Below, one piece after another: positions 18,295 through 26,775 of a stretch of DNA of 64,000 nt. The position numbers and the translations under genes are program-made. Origin of the DNA: CAVTWD01 sp963738325 (GTDB lineage Bacteria; Actinomycetota; Acidimicrobiia; Acidimicrobiales; Ilumatobacteraceae); assembly GCA_963738325.1 (NCBI GenBank), contig CAVTWD010000014.1, positions 1-64,000 of the forward strand, given 5' to 3'. Positions within the stretch are counted from its first letter, which is position 1. Each line of letters begins with the position of its first letter. The notes under the pieces are model-generated. The model searched no databases. It had not been told where the DNA came from and was given only the letters and a program-made list of their open reading frames with translations.

Positions 18295-18316
18295 GTGTCG
18301 GAGGGGGGACTTGAAC
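18295..18316 (+). repeat. Right attachment site inside tRNA-Leu(GAG)
   Basis: Second copy of the 22-bp repeat. Bases 18296-18316 are the acceptor strand and T arm of the functional tRNA, so crossover here leaves the tRNA intact. Confidence 0.85.
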
Positions 18317-18379
18317 CCCCACGCCCTTGCGGGCACTAGGCCCTCAACCTAGCGCGTCTGCCTATTCCGCCACTCCGAC
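18296..18379 (-). tRNA. tRNA-Leu (anticodon GAG)
   Basis: An 84-base class II tRNA. Acceptor strands GTCGGAG/CTCCGAC pair fully and A is the discriminator. The anticodon stem CTAGG/CCTAG encloses loop TTGAGGG, giving anticodon GAG. There is a long variable arm (TGCCCGCAAGGGCG) and a GTTCAAGTC T loop. CCA is not encoded. It is the integration target of the neighbouring element. Confidence 0.95.
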
Positions 18380-18415
18380 GCGAGCGTGCGGCCCGCAACC
18401 ATAGTGCCTGGCCCC

Positions 18416-18652
18416 TCAGTCGAGAAGAAGACCCAGCGCCACCACGGTGATCACCCAGATCAGCGCGAACACCATGGTGATCCGGTTGAGGTTGCGCTCG
18501 GCCGCGGTCGACCCCAGGCCGGCACCGGCTCCCCCGCCGAACATGTCGGAGAGGCCGCCGCCCCGCCCGGAGTGGAGCAGCACGCCGCCCACCATGGCCA
18601 CCATGGAGGCGACGTTCACCACCGCGGTAAGAGTGAGGACGACCGGACGCAC
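18416..18652 (-). CDS. secG: Preprotein translocase subunit SecG
   Basis: 78 residues with two hydrophobic helices flanking the conserved loop LHSGRGGGLSDMFGGG and AERNLNRIT, diagnostic of SecG. It is the small accessory subunit of the SecYEG membrane channel. In many actinobacteria secG follows tpiA and precedes a tRNA-Leu; here the ABC importer operon lies between tpiA and secG. Confidence 0.93.
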   Translation of the reverse strand: MRPVVLTLTAVVNVASMVAMVGGVLLHSGRGGGLSDMFGGGAGAGLGSTAAERNLNRITMVFALIWVITVVALGLLLD

Positions 18653-18658
18653 GGCTTC

Positions 18659-19744
18659 TCAGGCTACCGAGCCGGGAGCGGCGTCGGCTGTCACCGGCTT
18701 GCGTTCGGCTTCCGAGGCGATGCCGGGGGTCTCGGGGAAGTGGCAGGCCGAGAAGTGGAACGGACCGGTGCGGGCGACCAGGGGCGGCACCTCGACGGCG
18801 CAGAGGTCCTGCGCCTTCCAGCACCGGGTGCGGAACCGGCAGCCGCTCGGCGGGTTCGCCGGGCTGGGCACGTCGCCCTCGAGGATGATCCGCTTGCGCT
18901 GGCGCTCCTTGCGAGGGTCGGGGACTGGGACCGCCGACAGGAGGGCTCGGGTGTACGGGTGGGTCGAGCGCTCGTAGATGTCGTCGACCGGCCCGACCTC
19001 GACGATGCGGCCCAGGTACATGATGGCGACCCGGTGGGAGATGTGGCGCACGACGGATAGGTCGTGGGCGATGAACACGTACGCCACACCGAGCTGGTCC
19101 TGGAGGTCCTCGAGCAGGTTGACGACACCGGCCTGGATCGACACATCGAGCGCGGACACGGGTTCGTCGAGCACGATGACGGCGGGATCGAGGGCGAGGG
19201 CGCGGGCGATGCCGATGCGCTGGCGCTGCCCACCGGAGAACTCGTGCGGGAACCGGTTGGCGTGCTCGGGGTTGAGGCCCACGAGCGCCATCAGCTCCTT
19301 GACCCGAGCCGGACCGGTCTTCCTGCCCCACTGCTTGTGGATGCGCATGGGCTCGCTGATGATCGTCTGCACCGTCATGCGGGGGTTCAGCGAGGCGTAG
19401 GGATCCTGGAACACCGGCTGCATCCGCTTGCGGACGTCACGAAGGGCTCGGCCCTTGAGCGTGGCGAGGTCGTCGCCTTCGAAACGGACAGACCCCGCCG
19501 TGGGCTCGATCAGGCGCAGGAGCATCCGCCCCGTGGTGGACTTGCCGCAGCCCGACTCCCCTACCAGCCCGAGCGTCTCGCCCGGCACGACCTGGAAGCT
19601 CACCCCCGCCACGGCACTCACCGCCCCCACCTGGCGGCGGAGGAAGCCGGCCCGGATGGGGAAGTCCTTCACGAGCTCCCGGACTTCGAGGATCGGCGGG
19701 GTCGCCGTGCCCCGACCGTCGGGATGGGCGTCGATCGCCGTCAT
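18659..19744 (-). CDS. Oligopeptide-type ABC transporter ATPase (OppF/DppF-like)
   Basis: 361 residues with Walker A GESGCGKST, signature FSGGQRQRIGIARAL, Walker B VIVLDEPVSALD, and the C-terminal oligopeptide-ABC extension with a Cys-rich GCRFRTRC motif. It would energise the two permeases as a heterodimer with the ATPase upstream. Its start overlaps the previous gene's end by four bases (ATGA type), placing it last in the importer operon. The substrate is not determined by the ATPase. Confidence 0.9.
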   Translation of the reverse strand: MTAIDAHPDGRGTATPPILEVRELVKDFPIRAGFLRRQVGAVSAVAGVSFQVVPGETLGLVGESGCGKSTTGRMLLRLIEPTAGSVRFEGDDLATLKGRALRDVRKRMQPVFQDPYASLNPRMTVQTIISEPMRIHKQWGRKTGPARVKELMALVGLNPEHANRFPHEFSGGQRQRIGIARALALDPAVIVLDEPVSALDVSIQAGVVNLLEDLQDQLGVAYVFIAHDLSVVRHISHRVAIMYLGRIVEVGPVDDIYERSTHPYTRALLSAVPVPDPRKERQRKRIILEGDVPSPANPPSGCRFRTRCWKAQDLCAVEVPPLVARTGPFHFSACHFPETPGIASEAERKPVTADAAPGSVA

Positions 19745-20742
19745 CCGGCCCTCACCAGCTCATCGAGCTCCTCGGCTCGGTAGCAGGCCGACAGGTGGTC
19801 GTCGACCACGAAGCGCAGCTCGGGCCTCCCCCGGTCGCAGAGGCCGGCCCGGGCGAATGGGCAGCGAGGGGTGAAGGCGCAACCCGGCGGCAGGAAGATG
19901 AGCGACGGAGGCTGGCCCTTGATCCGCTGCAGCTTCTCCCCCACCGTCCGCTTGTCGAGCCGGGGCAGCGACGCCAGCAGACCCTGGGTGTAGGGATGCA
20001 GCGTCTGGTAGAAGATGTCGTCGGTCGAACCGAGCTCGACCGAGCGCCCCGCGTACATCACCATCACACGGTCGGTCACGCCAGCGACGACCCCCAGGTC
20101 GTGGGTGATGAGGATCACCGACGAGCGCGTCCGCACCTTGATCCGCTCGATCACCTCGAGCACCTGCGCCTGGATGGTGACGTCCAGCGCGGTGGTCGGC
20201 TCGTCGGCGATCAGCACGTCGGGCTCGTTGGCGATCGACATGGCGATCATGGCCCGCTGGCGCATGCCGCCCGAGAACTCGTGCGGGTAATTGTCCGCTC
20301 GGTCGACCGCGTTGGGGATGCCGACCGTCTCGAGCAGCTCCACGACCCGCTTCTTCAGCGCATCCTTGCTGATCTCGTGATGGGCCGTGATGATCTCTGC
20401 GATCTGGTCTCCCACCTTGAACACGGGGTTCAAGGCCGTGAGCGCGTCCTGGAAGATCATCGAGATGCGATCCCCGCGGATGGGCCGCAGCTCCTTTTCG
20501 GGTCGCCCGAGCAGCTCCTCGCCTCGGAAGCGGACCGAGCCGCTGATCTTGGCCTTCTTCGGCAGCAGGCCGAGGATGGCCATGGAGGTGACGCTCTTCC
20601 CGGACCCGGACTCGCCCACGATGCCGAGCGTCTCGCCCGGCTCGATCGAGACCGAGACGCCGTCGACCGCCTTAACGATCCCGTCGTCGGTGGAGAATTC
20701 GACTTTGAGATCGGTGAGCTCGAGGATGCTCTCGCTGACCAT
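19741..20742 (-). CDS. Oligopeptide-type ABC transporter ATPase (OppD/DppD-like)
   Basis: About 333 residues starting at ATG 20742 (MVSESILELTDLKVEF). It has Walker A GESGSGKS, signature FSGGMRQRAMIAMS, LIADEPTTALD, and the Opp C-terminal extension with GCAFTPRCPFA. The longer open frame to 20898 reads into the permease and is not the start. The stop-start overlap with the permease upstream supports one operon. Confidence 0.9.
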   Translation of the reverse strand: MVSESILELTDLKVEFSTDDGIVKAVDGVSVSIEPGETLGIVGESGSGKSVTSMAILGLLPKKAKISGSVRFRGEELLGRPEKELRPIRGDRISMIFQDALTALNPVFKVGDQIAEIITAHHEISKDALKKRVVELLETVGIPNAVDRADNYPHEFSGGMRQRAMIAMSIANEPDVLIADEPTTALDVTIQAQVLEVIERIKVRTRSSVILITHDLGVVAGVTDRVMVMYAGRSVELGSTDDIFYQTLHPYTQGLLASLPRLDKRTVGEKLQRIKGQPPSLIFLPPGCAFTPRCPFARAGLCDRGRPELRFVVDDHLSACYRAEELDELVRAG

Positions 20743-21716
20743 CAGAGCTTCGTCTGCGGGTCGAAGGCATCTCGTATGCCGTCGCCCAGGAAGTTGATGC
20801 AGACCACCACGAGCAACAGCATCAGACCGGGGAAGTAGAGCAAATAGACATGGGAGGTACCTACGGTGCTCTCGGCCTGGGAGAGCATGTTGCCCCACGA
20901 CGACTTCGGTGGCTGGATGCCGAAGCCCAGGAAGGACAAGGTGGCTTCGGTGAGGATGGCGGCGGCGATGCTGAGGGTGGCGTTCACCATCAACGGGCCG
21001 ATCATGTTGGGCAGGATGTGGCGCACGACGATGCGGTTGCTCGAGGCGCCCGCGGCGCGGGCGGCCTCGACGAACTCCTTCTCCCGCAACGCCAGCACCT
21101 GGCTCCGCACGACACGAGCGATGCTCATCCAGAACAGCGCGGCGAGCACCAGGATGATCGTCAGGTCGGTGTTGCCGAACTCCTTCAGCGCGATGGCGAG
21201 GATGGCGATGGCCGGCACCACCAGGAACAGGTCGGTGAAGCGCATGAGCACGTTGTCGACGGCCTTGCCGAAGTAGCCGGCGATGGCCCCGGCGATGAAC
21301 CCGACCACCGTCGAGATGAGTCCGACGGCCAGGCCGATCTTCAACGAGAGCTGCCCGGCGTAGAGGACCTCGGAGAAGTAGTCGCGGCCGAGCTCGTCGA
21401 CCCCGAAGAGGTGCTTCCAGCTCGGTCCGGTGACTGGAATGAGGAGGTCCTGATGGTTCTTCGGCGTACGGGGCGATCCACGTGCGCCCCGAAGCACATC
21501 ACGAAGATGACGATGAGAACGATGAGCGGACAGGACAGCGAGCTTGTGGTGGAAGAACCGGTGCCAGAAGAGCTGCCACTGCGTGCGGGCGATGGGCTCG
21601 GCCCCGGCGACCAGCTCGAGGTCGGAGGTGTCCTCGTCGAGGACGATGGGGATGGCGAACTGCGTCTCGGGCGCGACCTGATCGGCCGGAGGTGGCCGTC
21701 GCTCGAACGTGGTCAC
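20742..21716 (-). CDS. Oligopeptide-type ABC permease (OppC/DppC-like), TM1 region disturbed
   Basis: 324 residues. The C-terminal two thirds are a normal BPD_transp_1 permease with the EAA loop (EFVEAARAAGASSNRIVVRH). Between about 21440 and 21530 the frame reads an odd HRSHRHLRDVLRG stretch. The other two frames supply the missing family sequence, LIVLIVIFVMCFGA (TM1) and then WIAPYA, so several indels cancel out. The real protein almost certainly has a normal first membrane helix. It pairs with the OppB-like permease upstream. Confidence 0.85.
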   Translation of the reverse strand: MTTFERRPPPADQVAPETQFAIPIVLDEDTSDLELVAGAEPIARTQWQLFWHRFFHHKLAVLSAHRSHRHLRDVLRGARGSPRTPKNHQDLLIPVTGPSWKHLFGVDELGRDYFSEVLYAGQLSLKIGLAVGLISTVVGFIAGAIAGYFGKAVDNVLMRFTDLFLVVPAIAILAIALKEFGNTDLTIILVLAALFWMSIARVVRSQVLALREKEFVEAARAAGASSNRIVVRHILPNMIGPLMVNATLSIAAAILTEATLSFLGFGIQPPKSSWGNMLSQAESTVGTSHVYLLYFPGLMLLLVVVCINFLGDGIRDAFDPQTKL

Positions 21717-22684
21717 GTCAGCCGGATCCGGGGGTCGAGGATGCCGTAGACGAGGTCGGCGATCAGGTTGAAGAGGATGACGAAGATGGCGCTCACCATC
21801 ATCCAGGCGAGCACCACGTTGACGTCCCCGGTCTGCAGCCCATTGAGGAACAGCCGACCCATGCCGGGGATCGAGTAGATCTGCTCGGTGATCAGCAAGC
21901 CGCCGAACAGGGCGCCGATGTCGACCGCGCTCTGGGAGACCAGCGGCAGGAGTGCGTTGCGCAGCGAGTGCTTCCAGATCACCGTTCTCGGGGGCAAGCC
22001 CTTAGCACGGGCAGTTCGCACGTAGTCGGCCGAGAGCACGTCGAGCATGGAAGCCCGCTGGAAGCGACTCCAGACGGCGATCGTCTGCACCGTCAGGGCC
22101 AGCACCGGAAGGGCCAGGTGTCGGAAGTAGTCGAGGTTGATGCCGTTCTGGCCACTCGAGTGGAGGCCGACGAAGAACAGCGGCGGGTCGCTCAGATGGA
22201 AGGTCTGCTGTGGCCAGATGGCCAGGAACTGGTTGGCCATGAGGGCGAACCAGAAGACCGGCATGGCGATGCCGAGATACGAAAGCCCGGTGAAGATGTA
22301 GTCGGGCACTGAGTACTGGCGGACGGCCGAGAAGACCCCGATGCCGATGGCCACGAGGAACGAGATGAGGATGCCCCAGAAGATCAGCTGGAGCGTGAAG
22401 CCGAGGGCCCGGGTGGTCATGTCGAACACGTTGCCGTTGGTGCTCGAGCTGATGCCCCAGTCGCCGCGGACGAAGTGGGTGATCCAGGTCCACCACTGGG
22501 CGATGATCGGCCGGTCGAGGCCGAGCTCGTGGCGCTTCTCGGCGATGACCCGGGCGGCATCACGCGATGTGCGGTACTTCGCCGTGGGGTCGAAGGTGAG
22601 CCGCACCCCCCAGAACACGATGAACGACGCCACCGCCAGCACCGGCACCGAGTAGAGGATCCGTCGCCCAATGTAGGTCAGCAC
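21713..22684 (-). CDS. Oligopeptide-type ABC permease (OppB/DppB-like)
   Basis: 323 residues with the standard OppB topology of six membrane helices and the EAA motif (YVRTARAKGLPPRTVIWKHS). It starts at GTG 22684 with GAGGAAGG about nine bases upstream. It is the first gene after the substrate-binding protein, separated from it by a strong hairpin. It forms the membrane channel with the OppC-like protein. Confidence 0.92.
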   Translation of the reverse strand: MLTYIGRRILYSVPVLAVASFIVFWGVRLTFDPTAKYRTSRDAARVIAEKRHELGLDRPIIAQWWTWITHFVRGDWGISSSTNGNVFDMTTRALGFTLQLIFWGILISFLVAIGIGVFSAVRQYSVPDYIFTGLSYLGIAMPVFWFALMANQFLAIWPQQTFHLSDPPLFFVGLHSSGQNGINLDYFRHLALPVLALTVQTIAVWSRFQRASMLDVLSADYVRTARAKGLPPRTVIWKHSLRNALLPLVSQSAVDIGALFGGLLITEQIYSIPGMGRLFLNGLQTGDVNVVLAWMMVSAIFVILFNLIADLVYGILDPRIRLT

Positions 22685-22720
22685 GGTGAGATGACCTTCC
22701 TCTTAGCTTGCTCCGGAGAG

Positions 22721-22765
22721 CGTGCCGTGGGCCCGGCCTCGCGGCCGGGCCCACATGTTGGCACG
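22721..22765. terminator. Strong hairpin between binding-protein gene and permeases
   Basis: GTGGGCCCGGCC (22727-22738) and its exact complement (22743-22754) form a 12-bp stem with a four-base loop. CGTGCC/GGCACG at 22721-22726 and 22760-22765 can extend it past a bulge. There is no T-run. Such structures often protect or partly terminate the binding-protein mRNA so that it exceeds the permease message. Confidence 0.55.
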
Positions 22766-22779
22766 CTTTTCCGTCGGTC

Positions 22780-24519
22780 GTCAGGTCGAGCGACCAGGTG
22801 TTGATGTTCCAGTAGGGGCCCGTGATGACGTTGTACGCTGAAGTCACCCTTGATCTTCGGCCCGTAGAGCCCGATGTTGGGCAACGGGTCGAGCGGCAGG
22901 GTGACCTGGTCCTTCGCCATCAGGTCGTCGCCCTGCTTGCCTGCCGCGGCTCGCGGTCGGCGTCGTCGAGGCTGGTGTCGACGATCTTCAGCTGCGTGTC
23001 GAGCGCCGGGACGTTCGTCCGGGTCCAGTTGTTCCCGGTGTTGCCGTTGGCCGCCGTCGGGATGTTCTGTCGAGCACAGATGGTGCAGAGCCCGGGATCC
23101 AGCGTCGTCGCCACCTGCGCGTACAGCGACATCTGGTAGTCGCCCGCCGGCAGGATCTTGCCGAACAGGTCGCCCGCCTTCTGGTTCTGGATCGGTCATC
23201 TCGAACCCGGCGGCCTTCAGCTGCTGCTGGACGCACCTGCTCGGTCAGCTCACGGCGCTTGTTGCCGGCGGTGGACTGGATGACGAACGACACCTTCTGG
23301 CCGCCCTTGGCCCAGATGCCGTCGCGAACCCTTGGCATAGCCCGCGCCGGTCATGATGCTGTTGACCTGGCCGAGGTCGAGCTTGTAGTTCGCGAACGCC
23401 TGTTGGTTCGAGTACTGCGGCCTGGATGGGCGGGTTCAGGCTGTTGATGGCCTCCTTCACACCGATGCCGCCGAACAGCCGGTTGACGATGGCGTTGCGG
23501 TCGATGGCGTAGCCGATGGCCTGGCGGACGGCCACGTCGTCGAACGGCGCCTTGCCGTTGTTCATCCAGAGCGCCTCGCGTTGCCGGTGTCGGCGCTGAT
23601 GTCCGCCGTGACCCCGGGAAGGCCCGGCGTTGATCTGGTCGATGGCGTCGAGCTGCGGCTGCGGGCCGATGGCGAAGACCTGGCCGGACTTGAAGGCCTG
23701 GAACTCGGCCGCCGAGTCGGTGAGGAACTTCATGTCGACCTTGTCGACCAGCGGCTTCTGGCCCCAGTACTTGTCGTTGGGGACGAGAGCGATGTCGACG
23801 CCCTTGTTCCACGCCTGGAGCTTCCACGGCCCCGCCGACCAGGTGTAGCCGTCCTTCATGAGGGCGTCACGGTCCTTGCCCTGCAGGATGTGCGACGGGA
23901 AGATGCCGTACTGCTGAAACAGTCCATTCCACGACGCGTACGGTGTCTTGAACGTGATCACGGCCGTCGCCGGGTCGGAGTCGTTCACCGACTCGATCTG
24001 GTTGAACCCGGTGGTGTCGTAGATGTCCTTGCCGGCCTGAACCTGCTCGACGGTGTACTTGAAGTCGGTAGAGCTGATCGGCGTCCCGTCGGACCACACC
24101 GCGGCGGGGTTGATCTTGTAGGTGACGACCTGCTTCGGGCTGGACACGAGGGTCGGCTCACCGGTCAGCACGTTGCTGGCCTTGTACTCCCAGTTGTCGC
24201 CGTTCTTCACGATGTCGTACGGGAAGGGCATGGTCTGGACGCCGACCGCCCAGTAGCCCCAGCTGGCTCCGCCGCAGCTGCCCATCCAGTCCATGCAGTC
24301 GGGTTCCTGCTCGTTGCCGAGCACGATCGTGCCGCCAGTGTGGCCGGCTGTGGTGGTGGGACCGGCCGCCGTGGTCGCTGCGTTGGCCGACGCCGTGGTG
24401 GACGCGCCGCCGCTCGTGGTATTCGAGCTGCTGTTGGACGACGATCCACAGGCGGCAGCGACGAGACCAAAGCTCAGCAGCGCGGCGACCGCCGCGGCGG
24501 TCTTCCTGCTGTTCCTCAA
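22780..24519 (-). CDS. Peptide/nickel-type substrate-binding lipoprotein (many frame breaks)
   Basis: The start is TTG 24519, five bases after AGGAGG. Residues 1-25 form a lipoprotein signal (VAALLSFGLVAAACGSS) followed by a Ser/Thr/Gly-rich linker, then SBP_bac_5 sequence (CMDWMGSCGG, NPAAVWSDGTPISSTDFKYT, DVAVRQAIGYAIDRNAIVN). From about 23,620 leftward the protein must be pieced together from all three frames: QAFANYKLDLGQVNSIMTGAGY, then VSFVIQSTAGNKRRELTE, SLYAQVATTLDPGLCTIC and ITGPYWNINTWSL. I count at least six single-base breaks. The true stop cannot be fixed and is probably near 22,780. It delivers peptides or a related ligand to the permeases. Confidence 0.75.
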
Positions 24520-24704
24520 AATGACCTCCTGGTTTCGGGGTGCAGTGCCACCGCGCTGGGTAAGTCCAACCCTGCGGCGGACACGCCCGGCTCCCCATCC
24601 CTCCCCTGTTTGGTTCACGCGACGTGGTGGCCGGGACCGAAAAACCTTAGCAGGGGGCCCTACCCGCCAGTAGCGCATCGTTCGTTACAGAATCGTGGCG
24701 GCTC

Positions 24705-24744
24705 GGCGGCCGCGTTGCACTGATCGCGGTCAGTAGGCGGCCGC
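24705..24744. terminator. Hairpin region downstream of tpiA
   Basis: ACTGA/TCAGT (24719-24734) form a small stem, flanked by two identical GGCGGCCGC copies at 24705-24713 and 24736-24744 that can pair with each other. It starts three bases past the tpiA stop, so it may terminate the gap-pgk-tpiA message. The rest of 24520-24704 is the upstream region of the binding-protein gene. Confidence 0.4.
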
Positions 24745-24746
24745 TC

Positions 24747-25532
24747 CTACTCGTGGCCGCGGTACTGCACGATGCGGGCGAATTCGTCGGGCTCGAGGCT
24801 CGCTCCTCCGACGAGGGCGCCGTCGATGTCCTCCTCCGCCATCAGCTCGGCGATGTTGGACGCCTTGACGGACCCCCCGTACTGCACCCGCAGCGTCGCG
24901 CCCACGGCCTCGCCGGCAGCCGCCGCGACCGCCGCCCGCACGGCGTGGCACATGGCTTGCGCGTCCTCGGCCGTGGCCGTCCGCCCCGTTCCGATGGCCC
25001 AGATCGGCTCGTACGCGACGACCATGGAACCGATTTCCTCGGCCGGGACGCCGTCGAGATCGGCGGCGAGTTGGCCGAGCACCTTCGTCTCGGTGATGCC
25101 CGCCTCCCGCTCCTGCAACGTCTCGCCGACGCACAGGATCGGGGTCATCCCGTTTGCGATGACGGCCTTCACCTTGCGATTCACCATCTCGTCGGTCTCA
25201 CCGAAGAGCTCGCGGCGCTCCGAGTGCCCGACGATCACGTAGCGGACGTCGAGCTTCGCGAGGAAGGCCGGCGACACCTCCCCCGTGAAGGCGCCCTTCT
25301 CTTCCCAGTGGCAGTGCTGGGCGCCGAGCACCATGGCCAGCCGGTCTCCGGAGATGAGCGTCTGGATCGAACGCAGGTCCGTGAAGGGCGGGTGGACGCT
25401 GACGTCGAGCGCGTCGTAGTCGTCGGCCGTGAGCAGGTAGGCCAGCTTCTGGACGCACTGGATCGCCTCGAAGTGGTTGTGGTGCATCTTCCAGTTACCG
25501 GAGATGAGGGGCCGGCGCCTTTCGCCGCTCAC
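24747..25532 (-). CDS. tpiA: Triosephosphate isomerase
   Basis: 261 residues of a complete TIM barrel: GNWKM with the catalytic Lys, VGHSERRELFGET with the catalytic His, AYEPIWAIGTG with the catalytic Glu, and the phosphate-binding YGGSV and GALVGGASL. It interconverts dihydroxyacetone phosphate and glyceraldehyde 3-phosphate in glycolysis. I start at GTG 25532, which overlaps the TGA of a small upstream frame. The gene follows pgk after an unusual 150-base insertion that begins with a copy of the tpiA start. Confidence 0.94.
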   Translation of the reverse strand: MSGERRRPLISGNWKMHHNHFEAIQCVQKLAYLLTADDYDALDVSVHPPFTDLRSIQTLISGDRLAMVLGAQHCHWEEKGAFTGEVSPAFLAKLDVRYVIVGHSERRELFGETDEMVNRKVKAVIANGMTPILCVGETLQEREAGITETKVLGQLAADLDGVPAEEIGSMVVAYEPIWAIGTGRTATAEDAQAMCHAVRAAVAAAAGEAVGATLRVQYGGSVKASNIAELMAEEDIDGALVGGASLEPDEFARIVQYRGHE

Positions 25533-25684
25533 GAGCCGCACCTCCCGCTCTGAGGTGCGACGAGGGAAGCGCCAGCGACGAGTCGCAGCCGAGCGAGCCG
25601 AACCGGAGGGCCGGTGAGCGAGGCCACCAGCACGGCCGCTCGGGCCTGGCAGTTCCCCGAGATGAGCGGCCGCCGCCCCGTCAT
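25529..25684 (-). other. Duplicated tpiA start / 51-codon coupled frame
   Basis: The ATG at 25684 overlaps the pgk stop and reads MTGRRPLISGNC, nearly the same as the tpiA N-terminus RRRPLISGNWK. It then runs into about 110 bases of unrelated GAGCGAG-rich sequence and stops at 25529, overlapping the real tpiA GTG. It looks like a partial tandem duplication with insertion that moved the tpiA start about 150 bases downstream. Whether the short peptide is made is unknown. Confidence 0.6.
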
Positions 25685-26775
25685 CGCGGCGCCTCGCGGA
25701 GCGCGGCCAGCCCGGGCAGGTCGCCCAGCTCGAGCAGCTCGAGGGACGCCCCGCCGCCGGTGCTCACCCAGTCGATCTCCCGGGCGAGGCCGAACTCGTT
25801 GAGGGCGGCGGCAGAGTCGCCGCCGCCCACCACGGTGAAGGCACGGGTATCGGCCATCGCCTGGGCCACGGCCCGGGTGCCGGCCGCGAACCGGTCGTCC
25901 TCGAACATGCCCATCGGGCCGTTCCAGAAGACGCTCGCCGCCTCGGCGATCACGTCCGCGAAGGCGGCCGCCGTCCCGGGCCCGATGTCGAGCCCCTTGG
26001 CCCCGTCGGGGAGCTGGCGGCCCCAGGTCGTCACCACGCCGTCGGCGGCCAGACCGATCACGTCGTCGGGGAGATGGATCGGCTTGTCGGCCCCGAGCAG
26101 CCGCCGGCACGTCTCCACCTGGTCGGACTCGAAGAGGGAGTCGCCGATCGAATACCCCTGTGCGGCGAGGAACGTGAAGCACATGCCCCCGCCGATCACG
26201 AGCGCGTCGACCACCTCCAGCAACGCGTCGATCACCCCGATCTTGTCGCTGACCTTCGCCCCCCCGAGGACGGCTACGAACGGCCGCTGGGGGGCGTCGC
26301 GCAGGCCGAGGAGGACCTCCACCTCGCGGGCGAGGAGCCGGCCGGCGGCGCTGGGCAGCGTGCGCGGCGGGCCCACGATCGAGGCGTGGGCGCGATGGCA
26401 GGCGCCGAACGCGTCGTCGACGTAGGCGTCGACACCGTCGACGAGTCGGGCGACGAACTCCGGCGAGTCGGCCTCCTCACCCGGGTCGTAGCGGAGGTTC
26501 TCCATGAGGTCCACCCCTGGCGCCAGCTCGGCCAGGCGGGCCCGGACCGGTTCCATCGAGTACTTCGGGTTCACCTTCCCCTTGGGCCGGCCGAGATGGC
26601 TGCACGCCACCACCGACGCCCCCCGCTCCCGCAGCCACTGCAACGTCGGGAGGGCGGCACGGATGCGGAAGTCGTCGGTGATCTGGCCGTCCTCGATCGG
26701 CACGTTGAAATCGGTGCGCACCAGTACCCGCCGCCCCTCGACCTGCGGCAGATCCTCCAGCAGCGGGAGCTTCAC
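25681..26775 (-). CDS. pgk: Phosphoglycerate kinase
   Basis: 364 residues, begun at GTG 26775 which overlaps the gap stop (GTGA). The signatures are VLVRTDFNVPIEDG, SHLGRPKGK, GGAKVSDKIGVI, GPGTAAAF, FWNGPMGMFE and VGGGDSAAA. It transfers phosphate from 1,3-bisphosphoglycerate to ADP. Compared with typical enzymes about 26 residues are absent between RLAEL and MENLRYDPGEE, in the N-terminal domain. The deletion is in frame and could be real or an assembly error. Confidence 0.93.
   Translation of the reverse strand: MKLPLLEDLPQVEGRRVLVRTDFNVPIEDGQITDDFRIRAALPTLQWLRERGASVVACSHLGRPKGKVNPKYSMEPVRARLAELAPGVDLMENLRYDPGEEADSPEFVARLVDGVDAYVDDAFGACHRAHASIVGPPRTLPSAAGRLLAREVEVLLGLRDAPQRPFVAVLGGAKVSDKIGVIDALLEVVDALVIGGGMCFTFLAAQGYSIGDSLFESDQVETCRRLLGADKPIHLPDDVIGLAADGVVTTWGRQLPDGAKGLDIGPGTAAAFADVIAEAASVFWNGPMGMFEDDRFAAGTRAVAQAMADTRAFTVVGGGDSAAALNEFGLAREIDWVSTGGGASLELLELGDLPGLAALREAPR

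Larger units (their letters stand above)
4472..18316. mobile_element. Integrative mobilizable element in tRNA-Leu(GAG)
   Basis: A 22-bp direct repeat at 4472-4493 and 18295-18316 bounds the region. The right copy is the 3' end of an intact tRNA-Leu(GAG) (acceptor strand plus T arm); the left copy is the displaced duplicate expected from integration into a tRNA 3' end. Inside are a tyrosine integrase, an excisionase-like gene, an XRE regulator and a MobF relaxase. Cargo genes are a Phd/RelE-type pair, a PLD-helicase-DUF3427 protein and a DUF262-HipA operon. No type IV secretion genes are visible, so it would need a helper for transfer. Size about 13.8 kb. Confidence 0.85.

Noticed and set aside
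19741..20898. Longer start for the OppD-like ATPase at 20898
   Set aside because: The extra 52 residues are the shadow of the permease gene; the ATG at 20742 overlaps the permease stop as expected.
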